A stretch of DNA of 64,000 bases, taken from the NCBI GenBank assembly GCA_943789335.1, contig CALSTS010000004.1, positions 62,001 through 126,000 on the forward strand. Reading direction: 5' to 3'. Of this stretch, positions 9,690-18,279 are shown piece after piece. The position numbers and the translations under genes were made by a program. The DNA comes from an uncultured Pseudomonadales bacterium (lineage in GTDB: Bacteria; Pseudomonadota; Gammaproteobacteria; Pseudomonadales; Pseudohongiellaceae). The notes beneath the pieces are model-generated. The model did not search any database, had not been told where the DNA came from, and saw only the letters and a program-made list of their open reading frames with translations. Every line of letters starts with the position of its first letter. The stretch's first letter is position 1.

Positions 9690-9781
9690 GCACAACCTCT
9701 TTAATTTAAATTATTGCTAGTGATTTCCTGGTGTCTAATTAATGAACCATAAAAGCCCGGGAATTATTGAAGGAGATTAGA

Positions 9782-10492
9782 ATGAAGTTATCAATCGTAA
9801 TGACAAAAATTCATAAATGGCTTGCTCTGATTGTCGGCTTGCAATTGCTGTTATGGGTTCTTGGCGGCTTAGTGATGAGCTGGTTCCCTATAGAAAATGT
9901 GCGCGGGGAACATAATATTCGTGAGGATGAGTCTTTAATTATTACAGTTGAAGACAATTTACTATCAATCGCTGACTTTCTTGAATCTATAGGCCCTGTA
10001 AGCAGAATTGAATTAAAACCACTCTTGGGCAAACCGACCTATCAAGTCTTAACCACAGAGGGTTCTACCCTGCTTTTTGATGCAAATACTGGCGAAAGTC
10101 TTTCACCATTACCCGAAGAATTAAGCCTGCAAATTGCTAGTGCTGATTTCGCTGGAGAAGCAGGCGCCTTATCGACGACCATGTTAGAACAAGGTAATTC
10201 TGAATATCGAGGGCCATTACCCGTCTGGCAAGTAGTTATGAATGATGCTGAGGATACTCGGCTTTATGTTTCCCCTTCTACTGGCGATGTCATAGCACGG
10301 CGCAACGCAACCTGGCGCTTATATGACTTTTTCTGGATGCTGCACATCATGGATTATAAAAACCGTACTGACTTTAATAATCCTTTGGTCATATTTGCCT
10401 CCATCCTTGCGCTTGTAGCAACTATTTCAGGTATATGGCTTATATTTTACCGCTTCGCCAGAAGGGATTTTCGCTGGCTTGGTATTAAATAA
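9782..10492 (+). CDS. PepSY-associated membrane protein
   Basis: 236 residues with one N-terminal membrane helix (about 13-35, MTKIHKWLALIVGLQLLLW), a periplasmic portion of about 165 residues and a C-terminal helix (about 203-228) followed by a basic end. HKW...GLQLLLW, VSPSTGDVIARRN and WMLHIMDY are typical of PepSY-TM proteins, which are frequent near iron or flavin reductases. The frame is open five codons upstream to a TTG, but the ATG at 9782 has an ideal AGGAG (9771-9775) and is preferred. Role unknown; the neighbourhood suggests periplasmic redox or metal handling. Confidence 0.8.
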   Translation: MKLSIVMTKIHKWLALIVGLQLLLWVLGGLVMSWFPIENVRGEHNIREDESLIITVEDNLLSIADFLESIGPVSRIELKPLLGKPTYQVLTTEGSTLLFDANTGESLSPLPEELSLQIASADFAGEAGALSTTMLEQGNSEYRGPLPVWQVVMNDAEDTRLYVSPSTGDVIARRNATWRLYDFFWMLHIMDYKNRTDFNNPLVIFASILALVATISGIWLIFYRFARRDFRWLGIK

Positions 10493-10581
10493 AAAAGTCA
10501 TGTGATTTTTTAAATAACAACTTTTTGACAAAAAATATTACACAAAAGAACAACCCTTAAATAAGGAGAAGGAGAAGTAAA

Positions 10582-11616
10582 ATGAACCTTAAAAACTTTA
10601 ACAAGATAGCCAGGCCTATTTCATACACCCTATTAGCTAGCCTTTTAACTACTCTTGCAACTTTTCAAATGCCCGCTTATGGCCAAGCATCAATGGTGCC
10701 TGAAGATAATGCCGAACTCAGAGCGCTTTTTGAAGGCGAGTGGCAAGAAGAATTCAACACTTGGGGACGATGGGGTGACGATGATAACAAAGGCGCGTCA
10801 AATCTTATTACACCTGAAAAAGTGCTCAGTGCTAATGCCTTAGTTGAAGAAGGAATTGTTATTTCTTTGGCCGCACCAGTGCCACAAGTCGCTGCTGCCG
10901 ATGTTGCTGAAAACGGTTTGTTTAATCAAAGTATGCTGCGTATTAGCGATCGAAATTCCGCTGACAACTATCAGGTTAGTTATCATGGCCTTACCGTAGC
11001 TCATATGGATACTTGGTGTCATTTCTTTGAAGACGGCCAGATGTATAACGGAATTCCGGTTGAAGGCAATGTAACAATGGAAGAAGGTTGTAAACAAGGC
11101 AGTGTGATGAATTGGCGCGATGGCATTGCAACGCGTGCAGTGATTTATGACATTGCACAACTAAAAGGGGTTGAATGGATTGAACCCGGTACACCAATAA
11201 CACGAGCCGACCTTGAGGCCTGGGAGGAAATGTCGGGTGTTCAAGCAGGTCCCGGAGATATAGTGCTGCTTTATACAGGTCGCTGGAAAAGACGTGAAGC
11301 CATGGGCGCATGGGCAGGTGAAGTTGCCGGATATTATGCAGATACCATTCCCTGGATTCATGAACGTATGCCGGCTTTCCTGGGGCACGATTTCAACATC
11401 GACTGGAATCCAAGACCCGGTTGGGAAGGCATTGGCAACCCTATCCATATTGCCACACTGATCTGGATGGGCATTAATATTATTGAATGCCTAGATCTAG
11501 AACAAGCCGTTGAAACCGCACGTGAGCTTGATCGTTACGAGTTTCTAATGACTTTCGCGCCTTTACCGGTTGAAGGTGGAACTGGCTCGCCACTAAACCC
11601 AATGGCGATATTTTAA
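10582..11616 (+). CDS. Exported cyclase-family (kynurenine formamidase-like) hydrolase
   Basis: 344-residue protein with a signal peptide cleaved near AYGQA (about residue 36). The metal site HMDTWCH (His141, Asp143, His147) matches the HxDxxxH core of the cyclase/KynB family, which hydrolyses amide, lactone or cyclic imide bonds with Zn or Mn. GDIVLLYTGRW and GHDFNIDWNP occur later. Exported versions are often annotated only as 'cyclase family protein'. AAGGAGAAGGAG just before the ATG is a strong ribosome binding site. The substrate is unknown; adjacent oxygenase-like genes suggest a catabolic pathway. Confidence 0.85.
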   Translation: MNLKNFNKIARPISYTLLASLLTTLATFQMPAYGQASMVPEDNAELRALFEGEWQEEFNTWGRWGDDDNKGASNLITPEKVLSANALVEEGIVISLAAPVPQVAAADVAENGLFNQSMLRISDRNSADNYQVSYHGLTVAHMDTWCHFFEDGQMYNGIPVEGNVTMEEGCKQGSVMNWRDGIATRAVIYDIAQLKGVEWIEPGTPITRADLEAWEEMSGVQAGPGDIVLLYTGRWKRREAMGAWAGEVAGYYADTIPWIHERMPAFLGHDFNIDWNPRPGWEGIGNPIHIATLIWMGINIIECLDLEQAVETARELDRYEFLMTFAPLPVEGGTGSPLNPMAIF

Positions 11617-11743
11617 AATTGAAAGCCATATAATCATGGCGAATAAATATAAATAAATAGATTCTAGTGTTAAAAATAATTATCTGGAGTCAACACAGTA
11701 TTCTTTCTATACTAGTTGCCCGGCATAATATAATAAATCCTTG

Positions 11744-12394
11744 ATGAAAAACGATATTCAACCTCACCTTGATAAGAACTCCATACCAATCGACCCAACC
11801 TTGGTTGAACTGCAAAAAGATGAATGGAGTTATTCTAAAAAACGTTCTCTAGATGAGTTTAATGCAAAGGACTGGGAGCTTTGGTCTGAGCAGCGTAATC
11901 AATACTTCGAAGGCCAAAGGGTTAAGCACATACTTCGCATGCTGGAATGCCAAAAGGACGATAAGGCCTACCTCTATACTGTCAATAATTACTACCATTG
12001 CATGCAGACTGCTACTCGGATGTTACGCGCAGGATTGCCTGAAGAAGATGTGGTCGTAGGTTTATTACATGATGTTGGTTTCGTCACCTGCAATGAAACA
12101 CATGGCGAATTTTCGGCTGCACTGCTGCGCCCGTTTATTTCTGAAAGAAATTATTGGATGTTGGTTAATCATGCCGTATTTCAGCAATACCACTGCTATG
12201 ACTTACTAGGCTGTGATCGTCATGCGCGCGACCAATTTACCGGCCATCCCCACTTTGCTTGGACGGCTGAATTTGTCGATAAATTCGATCAAACAACCAT
12301 TAACTATGATGAAGAAATTTTGCCACTGGAAACATTTGAGCCAATGGTCAAGCGAATATTTGCCCGTACTCCAAATTTTCAAAATAAAGAGTAA
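11744..12394 (+). CDS. HD-domain protein, possible mixed-valence di-iron oxygenase
   Basis: 216 residues; ATG at 11744 chosen over the TTG one codon earlier. The ligand pattern is His85, His109-Asp110 (GLLHDVG), His120 (THGEFSA), His143 (VNHAVFQ) and an Asp near 179-182 (FVDKFDQT). This H..HD..H..H..D set is the one I know from HD-fold di-iron oxygenases such as PhnZ and MIOX, while hydrolytic HD enzymes may have fewer ligands. Assignment to oxygenases is inference; a phosphohydrolase role remains possible. It is followed within 3 bp by a carboxymuconolactone decarboxylase-like gene and then a Rieske oxygenase, forming a tight operon. Confidence 0.75.
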   Translation: MKNDIQPHLDKNSIPIDPTLVELQKDEWSYSKKRSLDEFNAKDWELWSEQRNQYFEGQRVKHILRMLECQKDDKAYLYTVNNYYHCMQTATRMLRAGLPEEDVVVGLLHDVGFVTCNETHGEFSAALLRPFISERNYWMLVNHAVFQQYHCYDLLGCDRHARDQFTGHPHFAWTAEFVDKFDQTTINYDEEILPLETFEPMVKRIFARTPNFQNKE

Positions 12395-12397
12395 GTT

Positions 12398-12970
12398 ATG
12401 TCTGCCTGGATAAAAATGATTTCTGAAGGAGAAGCCACTGGTGAATTACGAGAAATGTATAAGCAGGCGATGACCCCTCATGGCACAGTCGACAATGTCA
12501 TGAAAGTCCATTCACTAAGACCTCATACTATGCAGGGACACGTAGCACTATATAAAAGTGTATTACATCATCCCGATATTACATTGCCGCTTTGGTTTCT
12601 TGAAATAGTCGCTGCGTACACAAGCATTAAGAATTCATGTGAATATAGTTTAGCTCATCATTTCACCAATGCTCGCCGCCTTATAGATGACGATGAGCGT
12701 GCTGACAATATTCTTAAAGTTCTAAAAGCGGGTAAGCCCGAAATTGAGTTTCAAGGTAAAGATTTAGCTTTGTTACAATATTCGATAAAGCTCACTGCGC
12801 ATGTTTCTGAAATGAAACAAACAGATATTGAAAACCTTCGAGATGCCGGATGCACAGATGGTGAAATTCTAGAAGTGAATCAAGTTGTTGCTTATTTTAA
12901 CTATTCGAATCGCGTCTTGAATGGTCTAGGTGTGACAACTGAAGGCGATGCTATTGGCTATTACGATTGA
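12398..12970 (+). CDS. Carboxymuconolactone decarboxylase/AhpD-like protein with a CxxS motif
   Basis: 190-residue all-helical protein. The family motif, normally CxxC followed by a His four residues later, reads C81-E-Y-S84-L-A-H-H88; the upstream Glu69 (FLEIVAAYTS) is kept. The second cysteine, peroxidatic in AhpD, is Ser here, so a standard disulfide-based peroxidase cycle looks impossible. The protein may be a decarboxylase- or hydrolase-like member instead. It sits between the HD protein (3-bp gap) and the Rieske oxygenase (23-bp overlap), implying a shared pathway. Confidence 0.75.
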   Translation: MSAWIKMISEGEATGELREMYKQAMTPHGTVDNVMKVHSLRPHTMQGHVALYKSVLHHPDITLPLWFLEIVAAYTSIKNSCEYSLAHHFTNARRLIDDDERADNILKVLKAGKPEIEFQGKDLALLQYSIKLTAHVSEMKQTDIENLRDAGCTDGEILEVNQVVAYFNYSNRVLNGLGVTTEGDAIGYYD

Positions 12971-14021
12971 ACAAAGCCACACGGCCAATCAAGATGTGTT
13001 TCTACAAAACGCTTGGTATGTTGCTGCTCTTTCAAATTCTATCGGGCGCGAACTTACCCCGTTAAAATTATTAGATGAAAGTGTCGTTGTATATAGAAGC
13101 AATGATGGTCAACCTGTCGTTCTCGAAGATGCTTGTCCGCATCGAAAACTGCCTCTATCTATGGGACGTTTAGTCGACGATCACATTGAGTGTGGCTACC
13201 ATGGACTTTGTTTTGACGCATCAGGAAAATGCATTATTGCTCCAACCCAAGAACGTATTCCGCCAACTGCTATTGTTAAGACTTACCCGGCACTTGATAA
13301 GTATGGTTTGCTTTGGGTATGGATGGGCGAAGCAAAAGCGGATGAATCTAAGCTGCTCGACATAGAAAATTTTGAAAATCCTGCATGGCATATAACCAGC
13401 GGGGACTATATGGATTGTCAATGCAACTATCTTTATTTAGCAGATAATTTACTTGATCCTTCACATGTCGCCTGGGTTCACAAAACCTCTTTTGCTTCCT
13501 TAGGGACAGAAGATACGCCATTGGAAATGCAGGAAAATGAACAGGGCTTAATTGTTTCACGCTGGATATATAATTGTGAAGCACCACCCTTTTACCAACC
13601 CTTACTAAAATTTTCTGGCAAGTGTGATCGCTTGCAGCATTACGAAGTGCGTTTCCCATCCATAGCAATTAATAAATCTGTTTATTGTCCTCCGGGATCG
13701 GGAGGCCCACACTGGAAACCAAGAGAAGAATGTTATGAAATGATCTCTTATAATTTTTTAACACCAATTGATAAAAATAATACGCGTTATTTCTGGTTAC
13801 AACAGCGCAACACAGACCCTTCAGACGAAAAAATTACACTCTCAATTAGCAAAGGTGCAAAGCAAGCCTTCATGGAAGATAAAAATATATTGGAGGCTGT
13901 GCATTCAGGAATTACGAATACTACTAGCAGGCCTATTAACCTTGCTCTTGATACTGGGGCATTAAGATTTCGTACCTTATTGCAACAAATCATAGAAGCT
14001 GAGAACCTGGAGCCTAAATGA
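12948..14021 (+). CDS. Rieske non-haem iron oxygenase, large subunit (VanA-like)
   Basis: 357 residues. The Rieske [2Fe-2S] motif is Cys63-x-His65 ... Cys82-x-x-His85 (CPHRKLPLSMGRLVDD / CGYHG). The catalytic mononuclear iron site is DNLLDPSHVAWVH, with histidines 173 and 178. Organisation and length match vanillate O-demethylase-type aromatic-ring and demethylating oxygenases. The start at 12948 overlaps the preceding gene by 23 bp; a TTG two codons later is an alternative. No ferredoxin/reductase partner is present in the window, so electrons must come from elsewhere. The substrate cannot be predicted. Confidence 0.9.
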   Translation: MLLAITIEQSHTANQDVFLQNAWYVAALSNSIGRELTPLKLLDESVVVYRSNDGQPVVLEDACPHRKLPLSMGRLVDDHIECGYHGLCFDASGKCIIAPTQERIPPTAIVKTYPALDKYGLLWVWMGEAKADESKLLDIENFENPAWHITSGDYMDCQCNYLYLADNLLDPSHVAWVHKTSFASLGTEDTPLEMQENEQGLIVSRWIYNCEAPPFYQPLLKFSGKCDRLQHYEVRFPSIAINKSVYCPPGSGGPHWKPREECYEMISYNFLTPIDKNNTRYFWLQQRNTDPSDEKITLSISKGAKQAFMEDKNILEAVHSGITNTTSRPINLALDTGALRFRTLLQQIIEAENLEPK

Positions 14022-15418
14022 CAAATATTGAAGAAGTAAACGAGCACCCTGAGCCAAGCTTTGCCTTATCTTTATTATGTTGCAGTGGCATCCTTGTCAT
14101 CATCATTGCTAGCGTCTTCTTGTTCGAAATCGAATTACACATCGCCTTAATACTTGCGCTTATTTGGACATCTTTCAACGCCGCCTTATTGGGATTTCGA
14201 TTTCGTGATACTAAAGCCTTAATGAATGATGGCGTCATCTCTGCAGTTGGCGCAATTTATATTTTCATGCTGATTGGTGTTGTTATTGCCGCATTAATTG
14301 AAAGTGGCACCATTGCCGGCATCATCGTTTATGCACTTGGGGTGGTAGATCCTCGCTGGTTCCTGCCTGCATGTTTATTGCTTTGTAGTTTTATGTCTTT
14401 AGCAACCGGCACATCCTGGGGCACGGTCGGAACTGCAGGTGTTGTCTTAGTTGGACTTGGTGAATTTATCGGACTGCCTGCTCCCATGATTGCAGGGGCA
14501 GTGATTTCAGGCGCATTATTTGGTGACAAAATGTCACCCTTATCTGATACCACAATACTGGCAGCGACAGCAGTAGGCACAGAAGTTGATCAGCACATAA
14601 GAGCGATGTTTTATACCACCGGCCCCACTTTTTTAATTATCCTCGTGGTCTTCGGTTTTTTGAGTTTTCGCTACGCGGGTGCGGAATTAAGCCTGAATGA
14701 AATTGATGCTTTACGACAGCCTTTACTCGAACAATTTTCGATTAACATTCTGGTATTTCTACCGCTATTAGTCATTATCTCAATGAGCTTTATGAGAATG
14801 GCTGCAGAGCCAAGCATGATGGCCGGAACAATTGTTGCGGTTATTATTGCGATATTTCTACAGGATCGTGAGTTCTCTGAAATTCTTTATAGCTTACAGT
14901 ATGGCTTTGTTTCAGAAACTGATATTGAAAGTGTCGACAACCTGCTCACTCGAGGCGGTTTGCAAAGCATGATGTGGACCTTATCACTTGCGCTAATCGC
15001 ACTTGCTTTAGGCGGAGTATTAAACGGCGCAGGATTTTTAAAAGTCTTAGTCAGCGGGCTTATTAAACGTATAAAAACTGCCACACAACTTGTCGCATCA
15101 ACCATCGCAACCTGCATGTTGGCCAATATGAGCATGGGCGAAAATTATTTAGCCGTGATATTTGGCGCACGTATTTACAAAGACACTTACGAAGAACGGG
15201 GCCTCCAACCGCGCATGCTATCTAGGTGTGTAGAAGAAGGTGCAACACTTAGCGCAGGGTTAATTCCCTGGACAACTACAGGCGCATTTTTCAGTGCAGC
15301 GCTCGGCGTATCTACTGCACAATATGCACCCTGGGTTCTGCTATCTTCGTTCAATATAGTTATATCAATAGGGCTGGCTGCCTTAGGCAAAGGTATTTTC
15401 AAAAAAACTGAAGGATAA
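14018..15418 (+). CDS. Na+/H+ antiporter, NhaC family
   Basis: 466-residue inner-membrane protein with about eleven hydrophobic segments. NhaC-type signatures are TGTSWGTVGTAGVVLVGLG, ISGALFGDKMSPLSDTTILAA and SMGENYLAVIFGARIYKD. The ATGA overlap with the Rieske gene shows it is the last gene of that operon. Members may exchange Na+ for H+ or for organic acids (lactate/malate exchange is known for relatives), so in this context uptake or efflux of the pathway's acidic substrate is a plausible alternative to pH homeostasis. Confidence 0.85.
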   Translation: MTNIEEVNEHPEPSFALSLLCCSGILVIIIASVFLFEIELHIALILALIWTSFNAALLGFRFRDTKALMNDGVISAVGAIYIFMLIGVVIAALIESGTIAGIIVYALGVVDPRWFLPACLLLCSFMSLATGTSWGTVGTAGVVLVGLGEFIGLPAPMIAGAVISGALFGDKMSPLSDTTILAATAVGTEVDQHIRAMFYTTGPTFLIILVVFGFLSFRYAGAELSLNEIDALRQPLLEQFSINILVFLPLLVIISMSFMRMAAEPSMMAGTIVAVIIAIFLQDREFSEILYSLQYGFVSETDIESVDNLLTRGGLQSMMWTLSLALIALALGGVLNGAGFLKVLVSGLIKRIKTATQLVASTIATCMLANMSMGENYLAVIFGARIYKDTYEERGLQPRMLSRCVEEGATLSAGLIPWTTTGAFFSAALGVSTAQYAPWVLLSSFNIVISIGLAALGKGIFKKTEG

Positions 15419-15743
15419 CAGCCAGAAGTTTTACTTATTCTTTTTCGACGCAAGTAGAACTATTTGTACTGTTAATATCTCGTCGATTCAATCTGAGCCG
15501 TTCAGGATAATGACAAACTAAATTTTGCCAGCTTTAAACGATACTTTTTATCTTTCAAAGCGCTAAATAAATAATTTAGTGACATTTTAGCCCCTAACTA
15601 GAATGCATAATTGGATTACACTAGTGCCAACCATATTGTAACTATGATTATTATACTTTTAATTAAATCTAAGTTTAACAACCGCAAGCATTAACACCTT
15701 AATGTTTCAAACAGTTGATTTTTTTTAGCTTCTACTGAGTTAA
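15419..15743. other. AT-rich intergenic stretch without recognisable genes
   Basis: Follows the NhaC-type gene and precedes the tamB relic. Stop codons occur in all frames. No clear terminator, promoter or repeat was recognised. Confidence 0.5.
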
Positions 15744-16013
15744 TATTGCCGGCATGAATCTCCTAGTAAAATTTTCTACTTCAGCCTTCCTCTTTTGGAT
15801 ACACTTGAATTGAATAGTCAGAGCAATTTAGATCAAAGCTCACTTGGACTAGGGAAATACTTAACTCCGGATATCTTTATGCATTATGAAATTGGCTTAT
15901 TCGAAAGAGAATCAACGCTGTCGCTCGATTATATTCTCAGTGAGCGATTACGTCTTGAAGTCGAAAGCGGAATTAGCCAAAGTATCGACATGACTTTTAC
16001 AGTTGAGAAATAA
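15744..16013 (+). pseudogene. tamB C-terminal remnant
   Basis: From 15795 the frame reads LDTLELNSQSNLDQ, then LGLGKYLTPDIFMHYEIGLF, ending in DMTFTVEK. This closely matches the last ~70 residues of TamB, the large periplasm-spanning lipid-transport/translocation subunit, whose C terminus carries a G-K-Y-L-T-P...Y.GLFE block. The other ~1,000+ residues are absent: upstream of 15795 the frame no longer looks like TamB and hits a stop at 15741. No tamA lies nearby and no ribosome binding site is visible. It is best read as the 3' relic of a deleted tamB, though a small orphan protein cannot be excluded. Confidence 0.65.
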
Positions 16014-16139
16014 GTATAATGTTAAACGAACAGATAAAATAGCCAACTCAATTAACTTTACAATTTTGTTGCTCTGAAATCTGAATAGCCCTATTCTATT
16101 TACCTTCCATATAACTAATTAAATAATTACATTATTCCC

Positions 16140-17000
16140 ATGCAAGAACTAATCAATATATTGTCTTACAAGCTCTTCAGCATTCAGGGTCAAGAATATA
16201 CCGCCCTTCAGGTGCTGGCATTGCCTATTGTAATTTGGCTTGCTTATTACTTTATAAAAATATCCAGCGCATACATCATCAACAAATTAAAACTTAAAGA
16301 AGTTGATCCTGATTTAATTCTGCTGGTGCATCGCCTTTATTTTATTGTTGGCTTGCTGTTATTAGGATTTACTACCTTGGCACTCTTAAATGTGCCACTT
16401 GGCGCTTTTGCGTTTGTGTCAGGCGCGGTTGCTATAGGTGTTGGCTTTGGCGCACAAAATATCATCAATAACTTTATTTCAGGTTGGATTTTAATGTGGG
16501 AAAAACCGATTCGTATTGGTGACTTTTTGGAGCTTGGAGATGTCATGGGCAATGTTGAAACCATTAACACTAGGTCCACTTTAATTCGCCGTACTGACGG
16601 CGTGCATATGCTCATTCCAAATAGCCATTTATTAGAAAACACCGTCGTTAATTGGACATTAATTGATAAACAAGCTCGAGGAATGGTAAGAGTGGGAGTC
16701 GCCTATGGCTCACCTGTAAAGCAGGTGGCTGAATTAATTGAGCAAGCAGTGAAGTCTCATGATTTAATAATGAAAGACCCTGAGCCATCGGTTATATTCG
16801 AAGACTTTGGTGATAACGCTTTAATTTTTGATACTTTTTTCTGGGTGTCTACAGTTAGTGAGAGAGGCTTACGCTTCATTAAATCAGATGTGCGATTCAA
16901 AATTGAGGAACTATTTAATCAAAATGATATTGTCATCGCCTACCCACAACGAGATGTCCATATCGACGGTGAGCTTAAAATAACTAAGCCTGGCTTATAA
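16140..17000 (+). CDS. Small-conductance mechanosensitive channel (MscS family)
   Basis: 286-residue inner-membrane protein. Three predicted membrane helices (about 22-45, 62-88, 90-112) precede the pore-lining segment VAIGVGFGAQNIINNFISGWILMWEKPIRIGD, the conserved MscS core. A beta domain and a C-terminal alpha/beta vestibule domain follow. It protects cells from hypo-osmotic shock. It is convergent with the CorA-family gene; the two stop codons overlap by 6 bp. Confidence 0.92.
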   Translation: MQELINILSYKLFSIQGQEYTALQVLALPIVIWLAYYFIKISSAYIINKLKLKEVDPDLILLVHRLYFIVGLLLLGFTTLALLNVPLGAFAFVSGAVAIGVGFGAQNIINNFISGWILMWEKPIRIGDFLELGDVMGNVETINTRSTLIRRTDGVHMLIPNSHLLENTVVNWTLIDKQARGMVRVGVAYGSPVKQVAELIEQAVKSHDLIMKDPEPSVIFEDFGDNALIFDTFFWVSTVSERGLRFIKSDVRFKIEELFNQNDIVIAYPQRDVHIDGELKITKPGL

Positions 17001-17969
17001 CCATTTTTTAAGTCTAAAAAGCCCCAGAATAACAACAACTACAACGACCATGCCTGAAAAGACATAAAGGAAACCCTCTGGCGTTTCCACCCCTGGCAAC
17101 CCTGCTACGTTCATACCAAACAGCCCGGTGACAAAAGAGATAGGTAGAAAAATAGCTGCTACTATCGATAACACATACATGCGCTCATTTTGTTGTTGCG
17201 CCATCAAGTTCATTAACTCTTCTTGCAGAACAATGGCCTTTTCCCTAACTAAGTCAAGGTCTTCTACATAACGCGTAATGCGATCTGTAAGTTCTTGTAT
17301 ATAAAGGAGTTCACCTTTACCCAAAATCGCAGCACCAAGTCTATGCAAGGCTTCCAATGCTTCACGCTGAGGCGCTAGATAACGTCTAACCATAGCAGCT
17401 TCTCGGCGCAAATTAGAAACCTCTGCTCGGGTTTTTACAATATTTTCTATCATCGCGCCTTCTTCAAATTGCAACATCCTAGCTTCCATTGCGTCAACAT
17501 AGTCTGCAATTCGGTCGGCAATATGTTCTATGATTGTGCTGATAGTTTCACTTAAATTTTTGGGTCCTGCGCCTCGTTCAATTTCGTCTTTGACATCTTG
17601 TGTCGAAAGCACTTTCCTGTGCCTGAGAGTAATAACTCTATTTTTTTCAATCCAGAATCTGAGGGACACCATGTCATTGGGGTCTTGCCCCGGATTTAAA
17701 TTGATTACACGAAGTAACAAGAGAATCCCGCTCTCGTAAACCATGGTGCGTGGTCGAGTATCCAATCTTGTTATAGCATCTATTGCATGTTCTGGGATTC
17801 CCAAGGATTCAAGATTAGAACGGCAATCATCCTGCATAAAATCAAGATGGCACCATACTTGTTTCTCATCACTTCCTGACCCGTCCAGATTATGCCCACC
17901 ACCAAGACCGTCGAGTGCAAACCCGAAAACAAAGGAATCAGTTTGAGTCAATTTTTCGTAAACAGACAT
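16995..17969 (-). CDS. zntB: CorA-family divalent cation transporter (ZntB-like)
   Basis: 324 residues: a large cytoplasmic N-terminal domain rich in helices, ending in a long stalk helix (QEELMNLMAQQQNERMYVLS), then two membrane helices at the C terminus separated by the selectivity motif GMN (LFGMNVAGLPG). Start codon ATG at 17969. GMNVAGLPG and the length resemble ZntB (zinc transport) more than CorA (Mg2+), but ion specificity is not provable from sequence. The 3' end overlaps mscS. Confidence 0.82.
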   Translation of the reverse strand: MSVYEKLTQTDSFVFGFALDGLGGGHNLDGSGSDEKQVWCHLDFMQDDCRSNLESLGIPEHAIDAITRLDTRPRTMVYESGILLLLRVINLNPGQDPNDMVSLRFWIEKNRVITLRHRKVLSTQDVKDEIERGAGPKNLSETISTIIEHIADRIADYVDAMEARMLQFEEGAMIENIVKTRAEVSNLRREAAMVRRYLAPQREALEALHRLGAAILGKGELLYIQELTDRITRYVEDLDLVREKAIVLQEELMNLMAQQQNERMYVLSIVAAIFLPISFVTGLFGMNVAGLPGVETPEGFLYVFSGMVVVVVVILGLFRLKKWL

Positions 17970-18073
17970 ATCAATAATCCTTTCAACAATGAAGCATTCT
18001 TATTTATACCACCTTATGAAGGTTTACATAATAAGACTTTGAACTATTTTTTTAACTAAAACTATGAAATATT

Positions 18074-18160
18074 TGGTGCCCAGGAGAGGACTTGAACCTC
18101 CACGCCCTTGCGAGCACTAGCACCTGAAGCTAGCGTGTCTACCAATTCCACCACCTGGGC
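18074..18160 (-). tRNA. tRNA-Leu (anticodon CAG)
   Basis: On the minus strand the sequence folds as a class II tRNA. The acceptor stem is GCCCAGG/CCUGGGC, the anticodon stem CUAGC/GCUAG with loop UUCAGGU, and the T-loop GGUUCAAGUCC. A variable arm (UGCUCGCAAGGGCG) and a genomically encoded CCA (18074-18076) are present. The anticodon CAG (18124-18126) reads CUG codons. It is very similar to E. coli leuQ-type tRNAs. The gene is single and isolated between zntB and rnr; no integrated element is attached to it. Confidence 0.97.
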
Positions 18161-18192
18161 CTAGGAAATGAACTGCATTTTGCAGGGGGCGC

Positions 18193-18221
18193 AATTTACC
18201 GACTCTCCCCTGCCCTGTCAA
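18193..18221 (-). promoter_or_regulatory. Promoter of tRNA-Leu with GC-rich discriminator
   Basis: Reading the minus strand, TTGACA (18221-18216), a 17-bp spacer and TAAATT (18198-18193) form a near-consensus sigma70 promoter. It is directly followed by GCGCCCCC, the GC-rich discriminator typical of stable-RNA promoters under stringent control. The predicted start is about 25 bp before the tRNA 5' end. Confidence 0.75.
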
Positions 18222-18279
18222 TGTCGTTAATCCTCTTGAGTGTTATACTGTAAGCTTATTCATTTACTTAAAGCCTTAC

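Noticed and set aside
11625-11640. GCCAT/ATGGC hairpin after the cyclase gene as terminator
   Set aside because: Only five base pairs and no T-run.
15754-15813. Signal-peptide-like frame MNLLVKFSTSAFLFWIHLN just before the tamB relic
   Set aside because: Stops after 19 codons in a different frame; without a ribosome binding site it is probably coincidental.
18074-18160. tRNA-Leu as integration site of a mobile element
   Set aside because: No integrase, no repeat of the tRNA 3' end and no compositional change in the adjacent genes.
18244-18249. TATACT as -10 box for rnr
   Set aside because: No acceptable -35 element at 16-18 bp upstream; left unannotated.
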